45,108 bases of DNA from Annulohypoxylon bovei var. microspora (taxonomy: Eukaryota; Ascomycota; Sordariomycetes; Xylariales; Hypoxylaceae): contig MU405415.1 in assembly GCA_022836615.1 (NCBI GenBank), positions 1-45,108 on the forward strand. Reading direction: 5' to 3'. Each line of letters begins with the position of its first letter. Positions within the stretch are counted from its first letter, which is position 1. Shown here piece after piece: positions 1-9,713 of the stretch. Below the pieces are notes generated by a model. The model did no database searches. It worked only from the letters and a program-made list of their open reading frames with translations, and was not told the origin of the DNA. The position numbers and the translations under genes are program-made.

Positions 1-23
1 CATGCCAAGTGTAGCCTTATATG

Positions 24-58
24 GCACAAGCCACACAAAGCCACACAAAGCCACAAAG
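24..58. repeat. 10-nt tandem repeat (CCACACAAAG)
   Basis: About three consecutive copies of CCACACAAAG are seen at the extreme left edge of the window, the last one shortened. It is a simple minisatellite with no coding context. Confidence 0.8.
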
Positions 59-2420
59 CTCCCTTTGACCAGTAAATCCCTTTTACTGCCAACAGATTGT
101 ATTTTATTCAAATTAAATATTTTTCTGCACAACTATAGTTTTACCGATATTCCTATGAATGTGATATGAAGTTGCTTGAATACCTAACCATGTTGAGACT
201 AGCAATTATCCACCAACTAGTTTATAAAATTAAAATAGATTAAAAAATTACAATTGTTAAATTTCCATCGCAATACTGTTCATATGTCAACGTAGCTCTT
301 CAACTCTTTAAATATTAGCCGTTCATGAGAAAGTTTCCCCTGTTAATAGGGGGCATTCGGGATCATTATACGTCAGTGAACTCTTAACCCCTTTATTCTT
401 AACCCCCTTTATTCTTCTCCTTTTCCAACGCCACTTTAAATAATAGACATGCTGGGCTATTTAGAGAACATGTCATTTACGAGAGCAGTTTCTAGAGTGC
501 AAATAAATAAAAACATTCCAAGTCCAAGCTTTTGAAGATACCCCTTTTTGCAAGTTGCTCATTGATAGCTTTGTAAACTTTTAAATGTTAATGTTTCGCT
601 ATATCAAGAACAAATTCACATATGAAACCCCTAAAATAAAATAAACCATGGATAACCACTTATTATGTGAGTTTACGTTACTTTATTTATATTTCAAAAT
701 TTGGCCTTGGGAGATGAAAAGTGGCAACTCAGAGCCTCCATATACTATTTTGGATGGCGTTACACAGATTCTCTCGATCTAATCATCCTTGTGTAACCAC
801 TGATTCCTGCAAGATCGATTAACACCGTCTCACCAGATCTTAGGTATTATTAGATGTAACAGCCAAGATCTCCAACTGAGTATCTTTTATCCAACCGTTA
901 CATCATCTCTTGGATTTTGTAATGGAGTGTAGTATTCTTGAATATTACTCTTTTTAACATGTAACAACAGCACACCCTTTCCGTCTACCTATAATATAAT
1001 ACGCATTTGTGACATGATAATAAAGTAATCGAGACGTAAATTCTTTTTCTAACGTCATTAAGTTATTGTTAACTAAGCATTAAATGTATATTACCTTTGA
1101 GTAGTGTGTGAGGACTTGAGGGCTTATTCAAACAGTTCACACCCCCTTCGAGGTTGTACCGCATTGTTTAGTTGGATATTACGTGCAAGTAAGTGTAAAT
1201 TATTAAGGAATTTAATAAGAACTTCACGAGGAAATATCATATACACGTGCTTTATTATTTAATACATCAGAAAAGAAAAAGTTATTTACTTGTATTATTA
1301 TGTTGAAGTTTGTATAGCTTAAACCATAGAAATCATGCATAATAGGGGTATATAAATTCGATTTATAATTAACTTTCACTCGTTAATTGCACCAGCTCTG
1401 CTCAACTTTCTAGTAAAAGGATTATGTAATTTACCATAATTATATCAACAACCAAATGAGAGTTAATGCCCGAAAAGCTCTCGGGAGAAGCTCTCGGGAA
1501 AGACCGGCTAGCAGGTAACCGTCGATGACCACTTGGTAAACCACCCGCACAAGTCATACATAGCAATTGGTCCTCTGGTGTTTGACGTTGGCGCAGAGAG
1601 AAAAAGACTAATACCCATAGCCGACATTATACCCGATTCTGTTGGCCCCTCCTGGTAAGCCTGTTTATAGCAGAAACGTATTCCCGGGACATCCGGCAAG
1701 GCTCCTATAGGTTTTGGTATGACGCTATATGTCGGGCCGCATGGTGTTAGGTCGGTCCGAGTCTAGTAGCTATATCATAAAGATATAGCATTCAAGGCAG
1801 TTTTAGTGCGCTTTCCGCGCTCAAAGTGTTAATAGGGAAAATACCTTGACGAAGATCTGGGTTCCTATTACCTAATACTCCTTAGTTCATAAGTGTTTCG
1901 ATATAAAATAATAATATAAAAAATCAATCATGTCAACCATGATAATATACGAGGCTATGCGAAGGTGATAGCTGTGCAGTACATTAGCTCCATCCCATTC
2001 CTGAGATTCTGTGGTATAAGTCCTAACTGGAATATTCAATTATAATAGTCACATGGGCTATTGATGTTGATCTATTGCGTTAGGGCTGTTGCTGGGATCT
2101 TCTAGTTAGCTTATCTTATGTTATAATAACGCTAACCGGATGTCCTAACTACATCTCCATAATACGCGATAATGATGTCCAGCTGACTGCTTTGCCCCCC
2201 TGGCCGACTTGGGTTTTGCGACCTCCTCAAGGTGGTCTCGATAACGTTGAGCTCGACGAAGTTTTGAGGGACTTGACAGGTAAGTGTCTACGCAACTGAG
2301 AAGTCGCTGGCGTATTTGAAGACTTTGTAGTTATCTGTAATATTTGGAGTATAGTAGGTAGTTATGCTTAGGTATGTTTGATACTTGAGTGATATGTACG
2401 AATTGGAATGCCAAGCAGCG

Positions 2421-2447
2421 CGACGCGGTCGACGCGGTCAACGCGGT
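2421..2447. repeat. 9-nt tandem repeat (CGACGCGGT)
   Basis: Three head-to-tail copies of a CG-rich nonamer (the third reads CAACGCGGT) lie in otherwise AT-rich DNA. The compositional contrast is visible. No gene model covers it with confidence. Confidence 0.7.
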
Positions 2448-3919
2448 TCTTCCTTCAAACCGTTCACCTATCCAAGATTGGGCACGACCATGCTCCCGAT
2501 ACTGCGTCTGCCCTACCTCTGCATAAACGGTTGTCAAACGGTATTCATGGTATAGTGAAAGTAGTTGAAGCTATCTACCAAGACCCTCGTCGTCAGGGTG
2601 ATCCACTTTCTGCTGCTTGCGTAGGGCTCTCCAAAAGGTTCCTATATCTGCGCATGTTATCGATATTCGGGTCTTGCTTCCTATCTGCATAGCGGGCTTA
2701 GAAATGTCAAAATATCCTATCAATTATTAAAGATGTCATTTATTATAATCTATTTCCAGTTCTCTTGCATGCCACGTGTCTGGTGACTTTCCCAGCTCTG
2801 CCATTGTGGCGCTCAATGTGCATTGCAGTACGTCCGCTCTTGCAGCAAGCCCAATTCTAGCACTGACGTCTTCCCGACTACCTAGTTAGTATTGGTTACC
2901 TATCATACATGCCAGCCGATCTGCAGACGGGCTGTGCCGCCATGTGGTACTCACCCTGATCCGCTCAGGAGGAGAAGAAACAACAGTTCTCCGGCGAGTA
3001 TTCCCACTCTTACCACCTGTGCAGTCTCCATGTTAGTGCATCTGTTTTAGAAGTTGCATTAGCACATATGCACTGCGAGTCAAACGTTCCAACTACAAGA
3101 AACCTATGAGCTAGTGATGAAAGGTCGATAGTCGAGCTCCATAGATTGTTATCACTTGGCCCCTCCACATCTGCTCGACGATGAATCCTAAAGAGGAATT
3201 GGTTCACTGTTTAAGTATCAACCATGTTTCTTGGCGTTTCTTATCGGCGTGGGTTAAGGGGGAGGGCATGGGGAGGCATTCCAACGGCTTGTCACGCCAC
3301 ATACGCACGCACAGATTCCCACATTGCCTCCTCTTATTTTGCGGGGAAATCAAGCGGTCAGCAAGATGAGGGGCAGGGAGAGAAGCATGCTTGTGCTATT
3401 TTCTGGGACCTGTATGTATAGAATGATATTTTGGGAATTACCCAGTTACCTCGTGGTATTTCCGCATATCCCTATGTAGGTGTGGATATTGATGGGCAAC
3501 ATCTTGCACGCGAATGCCATGGTTGTCGATAATCGAGCCGATGACTCCAGTGCTTCGGCGGATATCCACAGGTCTCGGCCGGGACGGCCCGAGAGTTCGG
3601 GAACAGAATGGTTCGTGACCGTGCCGTGATCATGCAGCCGTAAAAGTGATGTGTAAAATAATTACTGACATTTAGACAGATACGTACAAGGTCTAGTCAA
3701 GATTGGCAATATGTACCTAGTATGTACCTAAGCTGCTAAGCACTAGTTTTATGCTATGTATGCCCCCATTTACTTGACCTGGACCGGGGTGGTATGTACC
3801 TGTTCATACTCGATATTGACTCGATATTGACTACACTAAGCTATCTACCTATGCCTATCCAATGCCAACTGTTCCTACAAACATTCAATGTCGATGATTC
3901 TATGCAATTGAATCTTCAT

Positions 3920-5380
3920 TCATTGGGTCTTTTCCGCTGCCGTGTCAGACTCGTCTTCCATCCACGTCTCATAACCCCTGAGTTCAAAATATTTGCTGAA
4001 TTCGGGATCCTCCATCAGCTGCGTAACTAATTGCCTCTCGAATGGAATCATGAACTCGCATCCCTCATCGGGATTCTCAGTCGCTTTTGGTGGATAGATA
4101 ATTATCAGTCCCTCGTCTATCTTGCTCGCGAAGAGATGCCTAAATGCCTTCGGTCGCGCAAACCCAAAGTCGGCTTCGGTAACTTTGGTATCACGCCAAT
4201 CCGTCATGATAATCGTTAGTGGCGGGAACGAATCAATGCGGATGAAGAGTGACGTCTTGTCACGGATGGGCGCCACCGATTCCATCGCCTTGACCATTGC
4301 CTCTTCTGTCATGCCATTAGTCAAGCCGCGGACATATGATGCAAGCTCTGACAAAGACACCTCTGAAATCACCTCAGCGTTGGTGAATTTCGTCGGAGCG
4401 GTCGCTGATACAGGAACGAAGAAGACATTTCTCTGGATCCTTTCAGGCTCAGCCGGGCTGAGTCGCTTCCTCATATTGATGGCTTCACCCCACAGGCTCG
4501 ACTCGTTAGGGTCTACATTGTAGATAGTCGCGCGATGCTTAGAGAGGTATCGCCACAGGAAAGCCGCGCAAGCATCGTACGTCGAGATCCAGGAACCATC
4601 AGTAGGGCTGGCGAGCTTCTTCAGTTCCGCGGCCTTGCTCTTCGGTAGATGGAGAAGAAGGGCTGCTGACGGAGGGTGAGGGTAACGGCTGGGCGCCGGA
4701 GGGCCATCGATCTTGGCTTCATCGGGGACCTCCTTTGCGATGAAACGTGTATGGCGCACCGCTTGCATGTCCCAACTAGGAGCTGGAGTGTTGTTGAAAA
4801 TGGAAGCACAATTGTCGGCGAGTTGGTGAGCTACGCTGGCCCAGCCCATCACATCGTTCGCGTAGTGATGAGAGTGCATGTTGAGAATCAGCCCGCCCGG
4901 GATGAAGTTGGCTTGAAATGCAGAGACAAATGGGCTAGCATCAGGATGGCATTCGGGCCTCTCTCCATAGACGAGCCCATTCCAGCTCAAAGTTATGATC
5001 TTGTTCCCAAGTTTTGATGAGACGAAGTGAGCATCTTCAAGCTCGGAGAATGAGAAGAAGTTATCTTCAGGAGAGTCGAGGTGTTGGACAATAAAACCGA
5101 CTGTGCTATCCTTCTTCTTAACAAAGGAGTGGTCACCATGTTCGTTCTTTTCGATAGTACCGACTAGGTGTCTGGTCTGGGCGAGAGTTCGTTCGAGACC
5201 TTCCTTGATCACTTCGGCAATCTTGGTCTTATCGGCCCCTTCGTCTAATTTGAAGAAAAGTGCATAGTTATTGTACACGCAAGCAGCTAAGTAATCAAGG
5301 GTAGAGAGTCTGATGCTCTCCTCCTCGGGGTCATTCTCCCAACCCCAAGGATGCAGTTGGTATTCCTGTTTCGTCGGCAT
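3920..5380 (-). CDS. BAHD-type acyltransferase (trichothecene 3-O-acetyltransferase-like)
   Basis: This is a single-exon gene of 486 aa, a normal length for fungal members of the Transferase (BAHD) family. The catalytic HxxxD motif is intact as HYAND at residues 172-176. The structural DFGWG-type motif appears as DFGFA at 404-408. The linker-region blocks TYDACAAFLWR (near 267-277) and GEAINMRKRLSP (near 298-309) are also characteristic. These enzymes move an acyl group from a CoA thioester to an alcohol or amine in the cytosol. The start follows an A-rich leader and begins MPTKQEY. The gene lies beside the FSH1 hydrolase and upstream of the HR-PKS, which suggests late esterification of the polyketide or use of the polyketide acyl chain as donor. 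The family call is firm; substrate and cluster role are inferred. Confidence 0.92.
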   Translation of the reverse strand: MPTKQEYQLHPWGWENDPEEESIRLSTLDYLAACVYNNYALFFKLDEGADKTKIAEVIKEGLERTLAQTRHLVGTIEKNEHGDHSFVKKKDSTVGFIVQHLDSPEDNFFSFSELEDAHFVSSKLGNKIITLSWNGLVYGERPECHPDASPFVSAFQANFIPGGLILNMHSHHYANDVMGWASVAHQLADNCASIFNNTPAPSWDMQAVRHTRFIAKEVPDEAKIDGPPAPSRYPHPPSAALLLHLPKSKAAELKKLASPTDGSWISTYDACAAFLWRYLSKHRATIYNVDPNESSLWGEAINMRKRLSPAEPERIQRNVFFVPVSATAPTKFTNAEVISEVSLSELASYVRGLTNGMTEEAMVKAMESVAPIRDKTSLFIRIDSFPPLTIIMTDWRDTKVTEADFGFARPKAFRHLFASKIDEGLIIIYPPKATENPDEGCEFMIPFERQLVTQLMEDPEFSKYFELRGYETWMEDESDTAAEKTQ

Positions 5381-6337
5381 AGCTGATTTCTTAACTTCTC
5401 GATGGCTTCACAATAAGGAAAACTTTGTAGAAATGATATCAATTTCAAGCTGTGTGACTTGACTTCAGGTTTAAATAATTTCTAAGCTTGACTGTTGGAG
5501 ACGTTACTTATCTTACACCGTTGACGTCTAGGAACGAACCACACCACAAATGGAGGGCTAATGCGACGGGGGGGTATGGAATACATAGGGGCTCGCTTCC
5601 TAGCCAGTGCAGGGGGACTAAGAAGTCCAACGGTTTTTGTTCTACGGGAGGTCTGGCCTCAATGTCGATGCCTATCTAAAGTATGTAAGGATTTAGACGA
5701 CAAGCTACACAAGCTAGGCATGTCCTACGTGGAGTATGCTAGCCATTTTCCATTCGTTCCCTGTAATAATGTAATCGTACGGTCCGTGCGGATTTAAAGG
5801 TGGCAATGCTTCCCGTGTTCATTTTATATTGTCAGATCGCTACCAAGCAGCCGAGATAGATGTTGGTTGTATTGTTGACGTTTTGCAGCAAAGTGTTAGG
5901 ACGGCAACGTGTTGGTAACCGAATCAAGCATTGGAGCCGAGTCTCATTCATTTATATGCATGTACGAAATACATTGCTGCATTGTAAGCCCCATTGACGC
6001 CTCATAAATGATAAGTAAGCAACCCAAAGATGAGGTTACGAGGGCTGGAGGGTTACACCGAAAAAAGGGAGGCACTGTTAGCGCCATTATTTTCTCTGCG
6101 TTTTCCCCTTTTTGTATAGATCGACATACTCCCCTGTCATCCCGCCTTGTCGTTTCAAATTATTAATGCATGGAACGTTGGAACCAAACTGCCAGAACAT
6201 CCAAAGAATAGTTAGTAGGTAGGATTCCATTCTTAGTCATTCATACATCTTCTCTGCCTCTTGAGGTTCAAGATGATCTTTATACCGACCTGACTAAACT
6301 CTATGATATGCAACCCCCTGAGGCTGACACCCCCCCT
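5381..6337. other. Intergenic: acyltransferase promoter / FSH1 3' region
   Basis: This interval of about 960 nt lies between two minus-strand genes. It should contain the promoter of the acyltransferase (next to 5381) and the 3' UTR of the FSH1 hydrolase. Short plus-strand frames near 5488-5797 show no family features. No clear palindrome or repeat was seen. Confidence 0.6.
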
Positions 6338-7169
6338 TTAGGAATCATTGGCGCCGTCCATGGCATTCTCAATAACATGCTCGATTGCTCGAAGTGTTCC
6401 AGCCAACCCCTCGTCCGATTTTGAACCAGGCACATCATGACCTAGATCGTGAAGAAACACCTCCCTGACATGATCATCGCAAAGTTGAGATAAAGATTCG
6501 TGGACTTGAATCTCATCGGCTCCAGCGGTGCGGGACCAGATATGGGCTGTCGGAATCGCAAGCAGAACCCCATCCGTGTCTGGATCGGCGTACTTAATTA
6601 CGCCAGATCGGACTAAGTCAGGATCGAATGGTGGAGCTGCGCAGAAAAACACCGCGCATTTGAACCCACCGAAGGAACCATGTCTTGCGTCTTCGACAAG
6701 CATCATGGCCGCTACCGTTCCGCCTTCGGAGAACCCCATAATCCCGTCGAATGGGCCTCGGCTCTCCACGAACTCTATCATGTTGTCGCAAAGATCTTGA
6801 TCCTGCTCTATGTTATGCGCGACATACCCGAAAAACTCGTCAGCGAGAGCCTCAGCGCCTGTCTGGTGTCAGCATTTCGGTTGGCGGGGTAGCATTCGGC
6901 AAGATATGTTTCAATACCGACTTGGGCTGGTGTTGGAACTGTGCCGTTCGCGAAAATAAATTCGTGGTCCCGTCCGAGAGCCTCCCGAATCCTTGCTGCC
7001 GAGAAGTTAATCTCGGGTTGCTAGAATACCACTCGAAGAGCACGCGGGGAAGATACCCGTCTGCATCTCAAAAATCTTCCAACTGCCGTCAGCTCAAGCT
7101 CCTCAAAAGCGTCACAGGGGTGCGTACCTGTGCGCTTGTCCCCCTTCCATGTAAACAAAGCCACCTCAT
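6338..7169 (-). CDS. FSH1-family serine hydrolase (LovG-like), four exons
   Basis: I rebuilt this as four exons: 7128-7169, 7057-7075 (a 19-nt microexon), 6922-6995 and 6338-6862. Introns are 52, 61 and 59 nt. Together they give 219 aa in one frame. The N-terminus MRWLCLHGRGTSAQIF is the classic FSH1 beta1/oxyanion region with LHG. The nucleophile elbow GFSEGG puts the catalytic Ser at residue 90. The likely Asp is D161 and the likely His is H187 (in LHDLGHD). FSH1 proteins are alpha/beta hydrolases; LovG of the lovastatin pathway is one, and it frees the finished chain from an HR-PKS that lacks a thioesterase. The nearby PKS ends at its ACP, so trans release is the natural role. It could instead be an unrelated esterase. 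The third donor (GTCGGT) is weak, so that junction is the least certain. Confidence 0.9.
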
Positions 7170-8269
7170 CTTTGTAATTCCGAATATCAGATTGGTGCTT
7201 CGAGATGGTGCAATTTAACGTAAAACCCAGGATGCGAGATGCACAGGGTCTTGTTTATGATATGCAAAGATCGCAAGGCTTTATCTCCTTATTCCTCGCA
7301 TGGAATGTTCTTCGGCTATGTTCAAGACCTTCCGGGCGTTTCAAGAACGACTTCTAGGGTGTGAGAGTTGCAAGGCAACCCCGTCGACAAGACCAGAGTC
7401 ACGTCTTTAAAGATATTCTTAAGGTCGATCATACGGTTCGAGAAAACCTTCCTATATAAGTCGCACCGCGCCACGACAAGGTACGGCAGTCGGGGATATT
7501 ACCTATCAGAATTCCTGAATGCATAAGTAGTCGAGATGCATGCAGCTAAATCCTTGTTCTATTATGAAGGCGAGCCCGCCAATAGGAGTAATATATTCGC
7601 CGCAATGAGTTTTCTCGGATCGGAATCTAAGCTAGGGATGTAGGATTTTCCTTAGCTTATTGGCGGGTAACGGCACCTTTGATACTCGACATATACTATT
7701 TATACTAAGCTAAGCTCATAGCTTAATGACCTTAAATAACGTGAGCTATGCTTATCTCGTCCCGCGTATGGGGTTTGGATGTTGCTTGAAGGGCCGGCGG
7801 CTTGTAAATGACTTGAAGCATTGATTGTATGCAATACGACGGTGCTGAAGGTAAAGGTTTTCTCTATCCCGGCATATGTTACGCTAGACCAGGGCTTTTT
7901 GCAGGCCTCTTTTCTGACATATCGATGGGGATCTTAAACTCCCCCGAACACTGTGCTAGGTTTGAGATGGTTGATGGCGAAAGCGAATAGCCCTTGGGGG
8001 ACGTTGTGAAAAGGTTTGAGCTGGTATGTGCTCATCAGGGGTTTTTATTCATCGAAGGACTTTACAGTGGCGCTCATAACCCCTTGTAATAACCGGGATC
8101 TCAAAGTGTATCTGAAATTCTGCAACGGCGTAACGAACCGATCAATTTCTAAGATCCCCTTATTCGATCTGAATCATTCTCTCATTATATCTTATATAAT
8201 AATAAATCTAAAGAAAACCCGCGGCCAAGACGAAAGAGAAAACCATCACCTTCTTGTGGAGTGGTAACA
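7170..8269. promoter_or_regulatory. Divergent promoter region between FSH1 hydrolase and rhodopsin-domain gene
   Basis: This 1.1 kb stretch separates two divergently transcribed genes and must contain both promoters. A TATA-rich segment at about 8185-8210 lies 60-85 nt before the plus-strand start. A TATATAAG-like stretch near 7453 lies within range of the minus-strand gene. A 10-bp inverted repeat containing CCAAT (7575-7584 and 7658-7667) sits in the middle. I see no coding content. Confidence 0.65.
7575..7667. promoter_or_regulatory. Inverted pair of CCAAT-containing 10-mers
   Basis: CCCGCCAATA at 7575-7584 is matched exactly by its reverse complement TATTGGCGGG at 7658-7667. Both copies contain a CCAAT core, the box bound by the fungal HAP/CBC complex. 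The position midway between two divergent genes fits a shared control element. That function is inferred from position and core motif only. Confidence 0.45.
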
Positions 8270-9713
8270 ATGGACGCCCTCCCTTTTCTTCCTCAAGATC
8301 AACAGCAGGCTGCCCTTGATGGGCCTGCTCTTCCCGCTCCTCTAGGTATTACTCCGAATTTCGACAACCCTCCCAACAATAATGGCTTGGCTCACGGCGT
8401 CATCGCCGCGTGTGTTGCTGTCGCGACTATCTGCCTCATAATCCGTGGCTACGCGAGACTGGTTCTCTTCAGACAACTAAAGCCCGAAGACTGTATGGAG
8501 CCCAATTCTGTAAACCATCGTACTGAACACGTTGAGGCTAACTGATCGATTTAGACATGATTGTTTTTGCTTACGTTAGTTACCTACACGGTTCTTGGCG
8601 TTCTCCGATGGTATTAACCTCATTAGGGAACTTATTTGTGCTGGACTGTTTTTGCAATCCTATTGTCTAAGACTCCTGGCTACTTCGTCCATCAGTGGGA
8701 CCTTCACCTTAGGGATATGATAGATACTGTCTTTGTGAGTATCGGCGTTGACATGGCTAAACAGCAGAGCGGAATGACTAATCTGTAATAGTACATCCAC
8801 TACGCCGGCGTTTTCTACTCAATCACCCTTCCGCTTATAAAAATAGCTATATTGTCAGAATGGATCCGTATGCTTGTTCCTAGGGGCACTCGTAATGTCT
8901 TCATGTGGGTTTGCTATGGTATTATAGCCTCGCAGGTAATGGCCATGATTGCTATCGTATTTGCCCTCTGCTTCGTCTGCATACCGTACCAGAAAATCTG
9001 GGACCTTACACTCCCGGGCCACTGTATCAACAAGCTCCACGTCGATATCGGGGCCGCTACCGTCCATCTCGCTACGGATCTTGTCATACTGTTCCTGCCG
9101 CAGAAGGTTATCTGGGGGTTGCAGTTGTCGCTTAGGAAGAAGCTAGGTGTTTCTATCTTCTTTTCTCTTGGTATCTTGTAAGTCTTGATTGGTGTGACTG
9201 AGCCCCTTGTCTTTTTAAAAGTTTGCTAATATGTAGGCGCGAAGGGCTTGTATCTCCGCTGCCTTTAGATTAGGTGTTACCGTGACGTACGCAACCGAGA
9301 CGGATACAACGTTTACTTTTGGCCCCGTGATCTTCTGGGCTTTCGCGGAAATGACTTGTGGGTTTATAATCGCATGCTTGCCATCTACTCCAAAGATTCT
9401 CAAGGATCACGGTGTCCTCCACAAGATGAAGAGAATGGCGAGGTCAATTGTGGGCTTGAAGAACAGTACTCTGAGAAGCACAAAGCCCACCTCAGCCACT
9501 GCCACCAACCCCAGCAGCGCATATCGAAAGATGGACGAATACGGTGTGCAGATGAAAGACCTCAAGAGTTCGGAATCTACAGAGCAACTTCGAGACGACT
9601 CGAGCAAATTTGATCAAGGCATCGTTCGTACTACTCGCGTCACAGTCAAGAAGGAATATGTGGGCGACATTGGGAATAAAGTAGTGGACCCCAATGCCCC
9701 CTGGCGCAACTAG
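8270..9713 (+). CDS. Fungal rhodopsin-domain integral membrane protein, five exons
   Basis: Exons are 8270-8492, 8555-8574 (20 nt), 8627-8734, 8792-9177 and 9245-9713. They join in one frame to 401 aa. After a Pro/Asn-rich N-terminus of about 40 residues the protein shows seven hydrophobic helices. It also carries family landmarks: a KPEDY pentad after TM1-loop1 (71-75), KTPGYFVHQWD before the third segment, and the WAFAEMTCGF helix near the end of the membrane part. A polar tail of over 100 residues rich in Ser, Thr and Lys follows and is probably cytosolic. This matches the fungal rhodopsin-like domain family (Pfam Fung_rhodopsin, satratoxin SAT4-like). No retinal-binding lysine is expected in this family. 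Members are common in secondary-metabolite clusters, where their role is unknown. The ATG at 8270 is the first in frame. Confidence 0.9.

Larger units (their letters stand above)
1..3919. other. Gene-free, largely AT-rich left flank
   Basis: I see no supportable gene in this stretch. It has only short open frames (up to about 94 codons) with no recognisable motif and no plausible splice-joined continuation. The first 1.4 kb is clearly AT-rich. Small direct repeats are present: a 10-nt CCACACAAAG unit near 24-58, a duplicated 'cccctttattcttaa' stretch near 385-415, a doubled 'agctctcggga' near 1477-1500 and three 9-nt CGACGCGGT-type units at 2421-2447. The sequence between 1.5 and 3.6 kb is less AT-rich and could hold decayed genes or transposon remnants, but nothing in it can be named. 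Confidence 0.6.

Noticed and set aside
1508..2692. Possible small genes (1508-1699 minus, 2408-2692 plus, 2331-2537 minus)
   Set aside because: They are short, have no recognisable motif or splice-joined continuation, and sit in repeat-bearing sequence.
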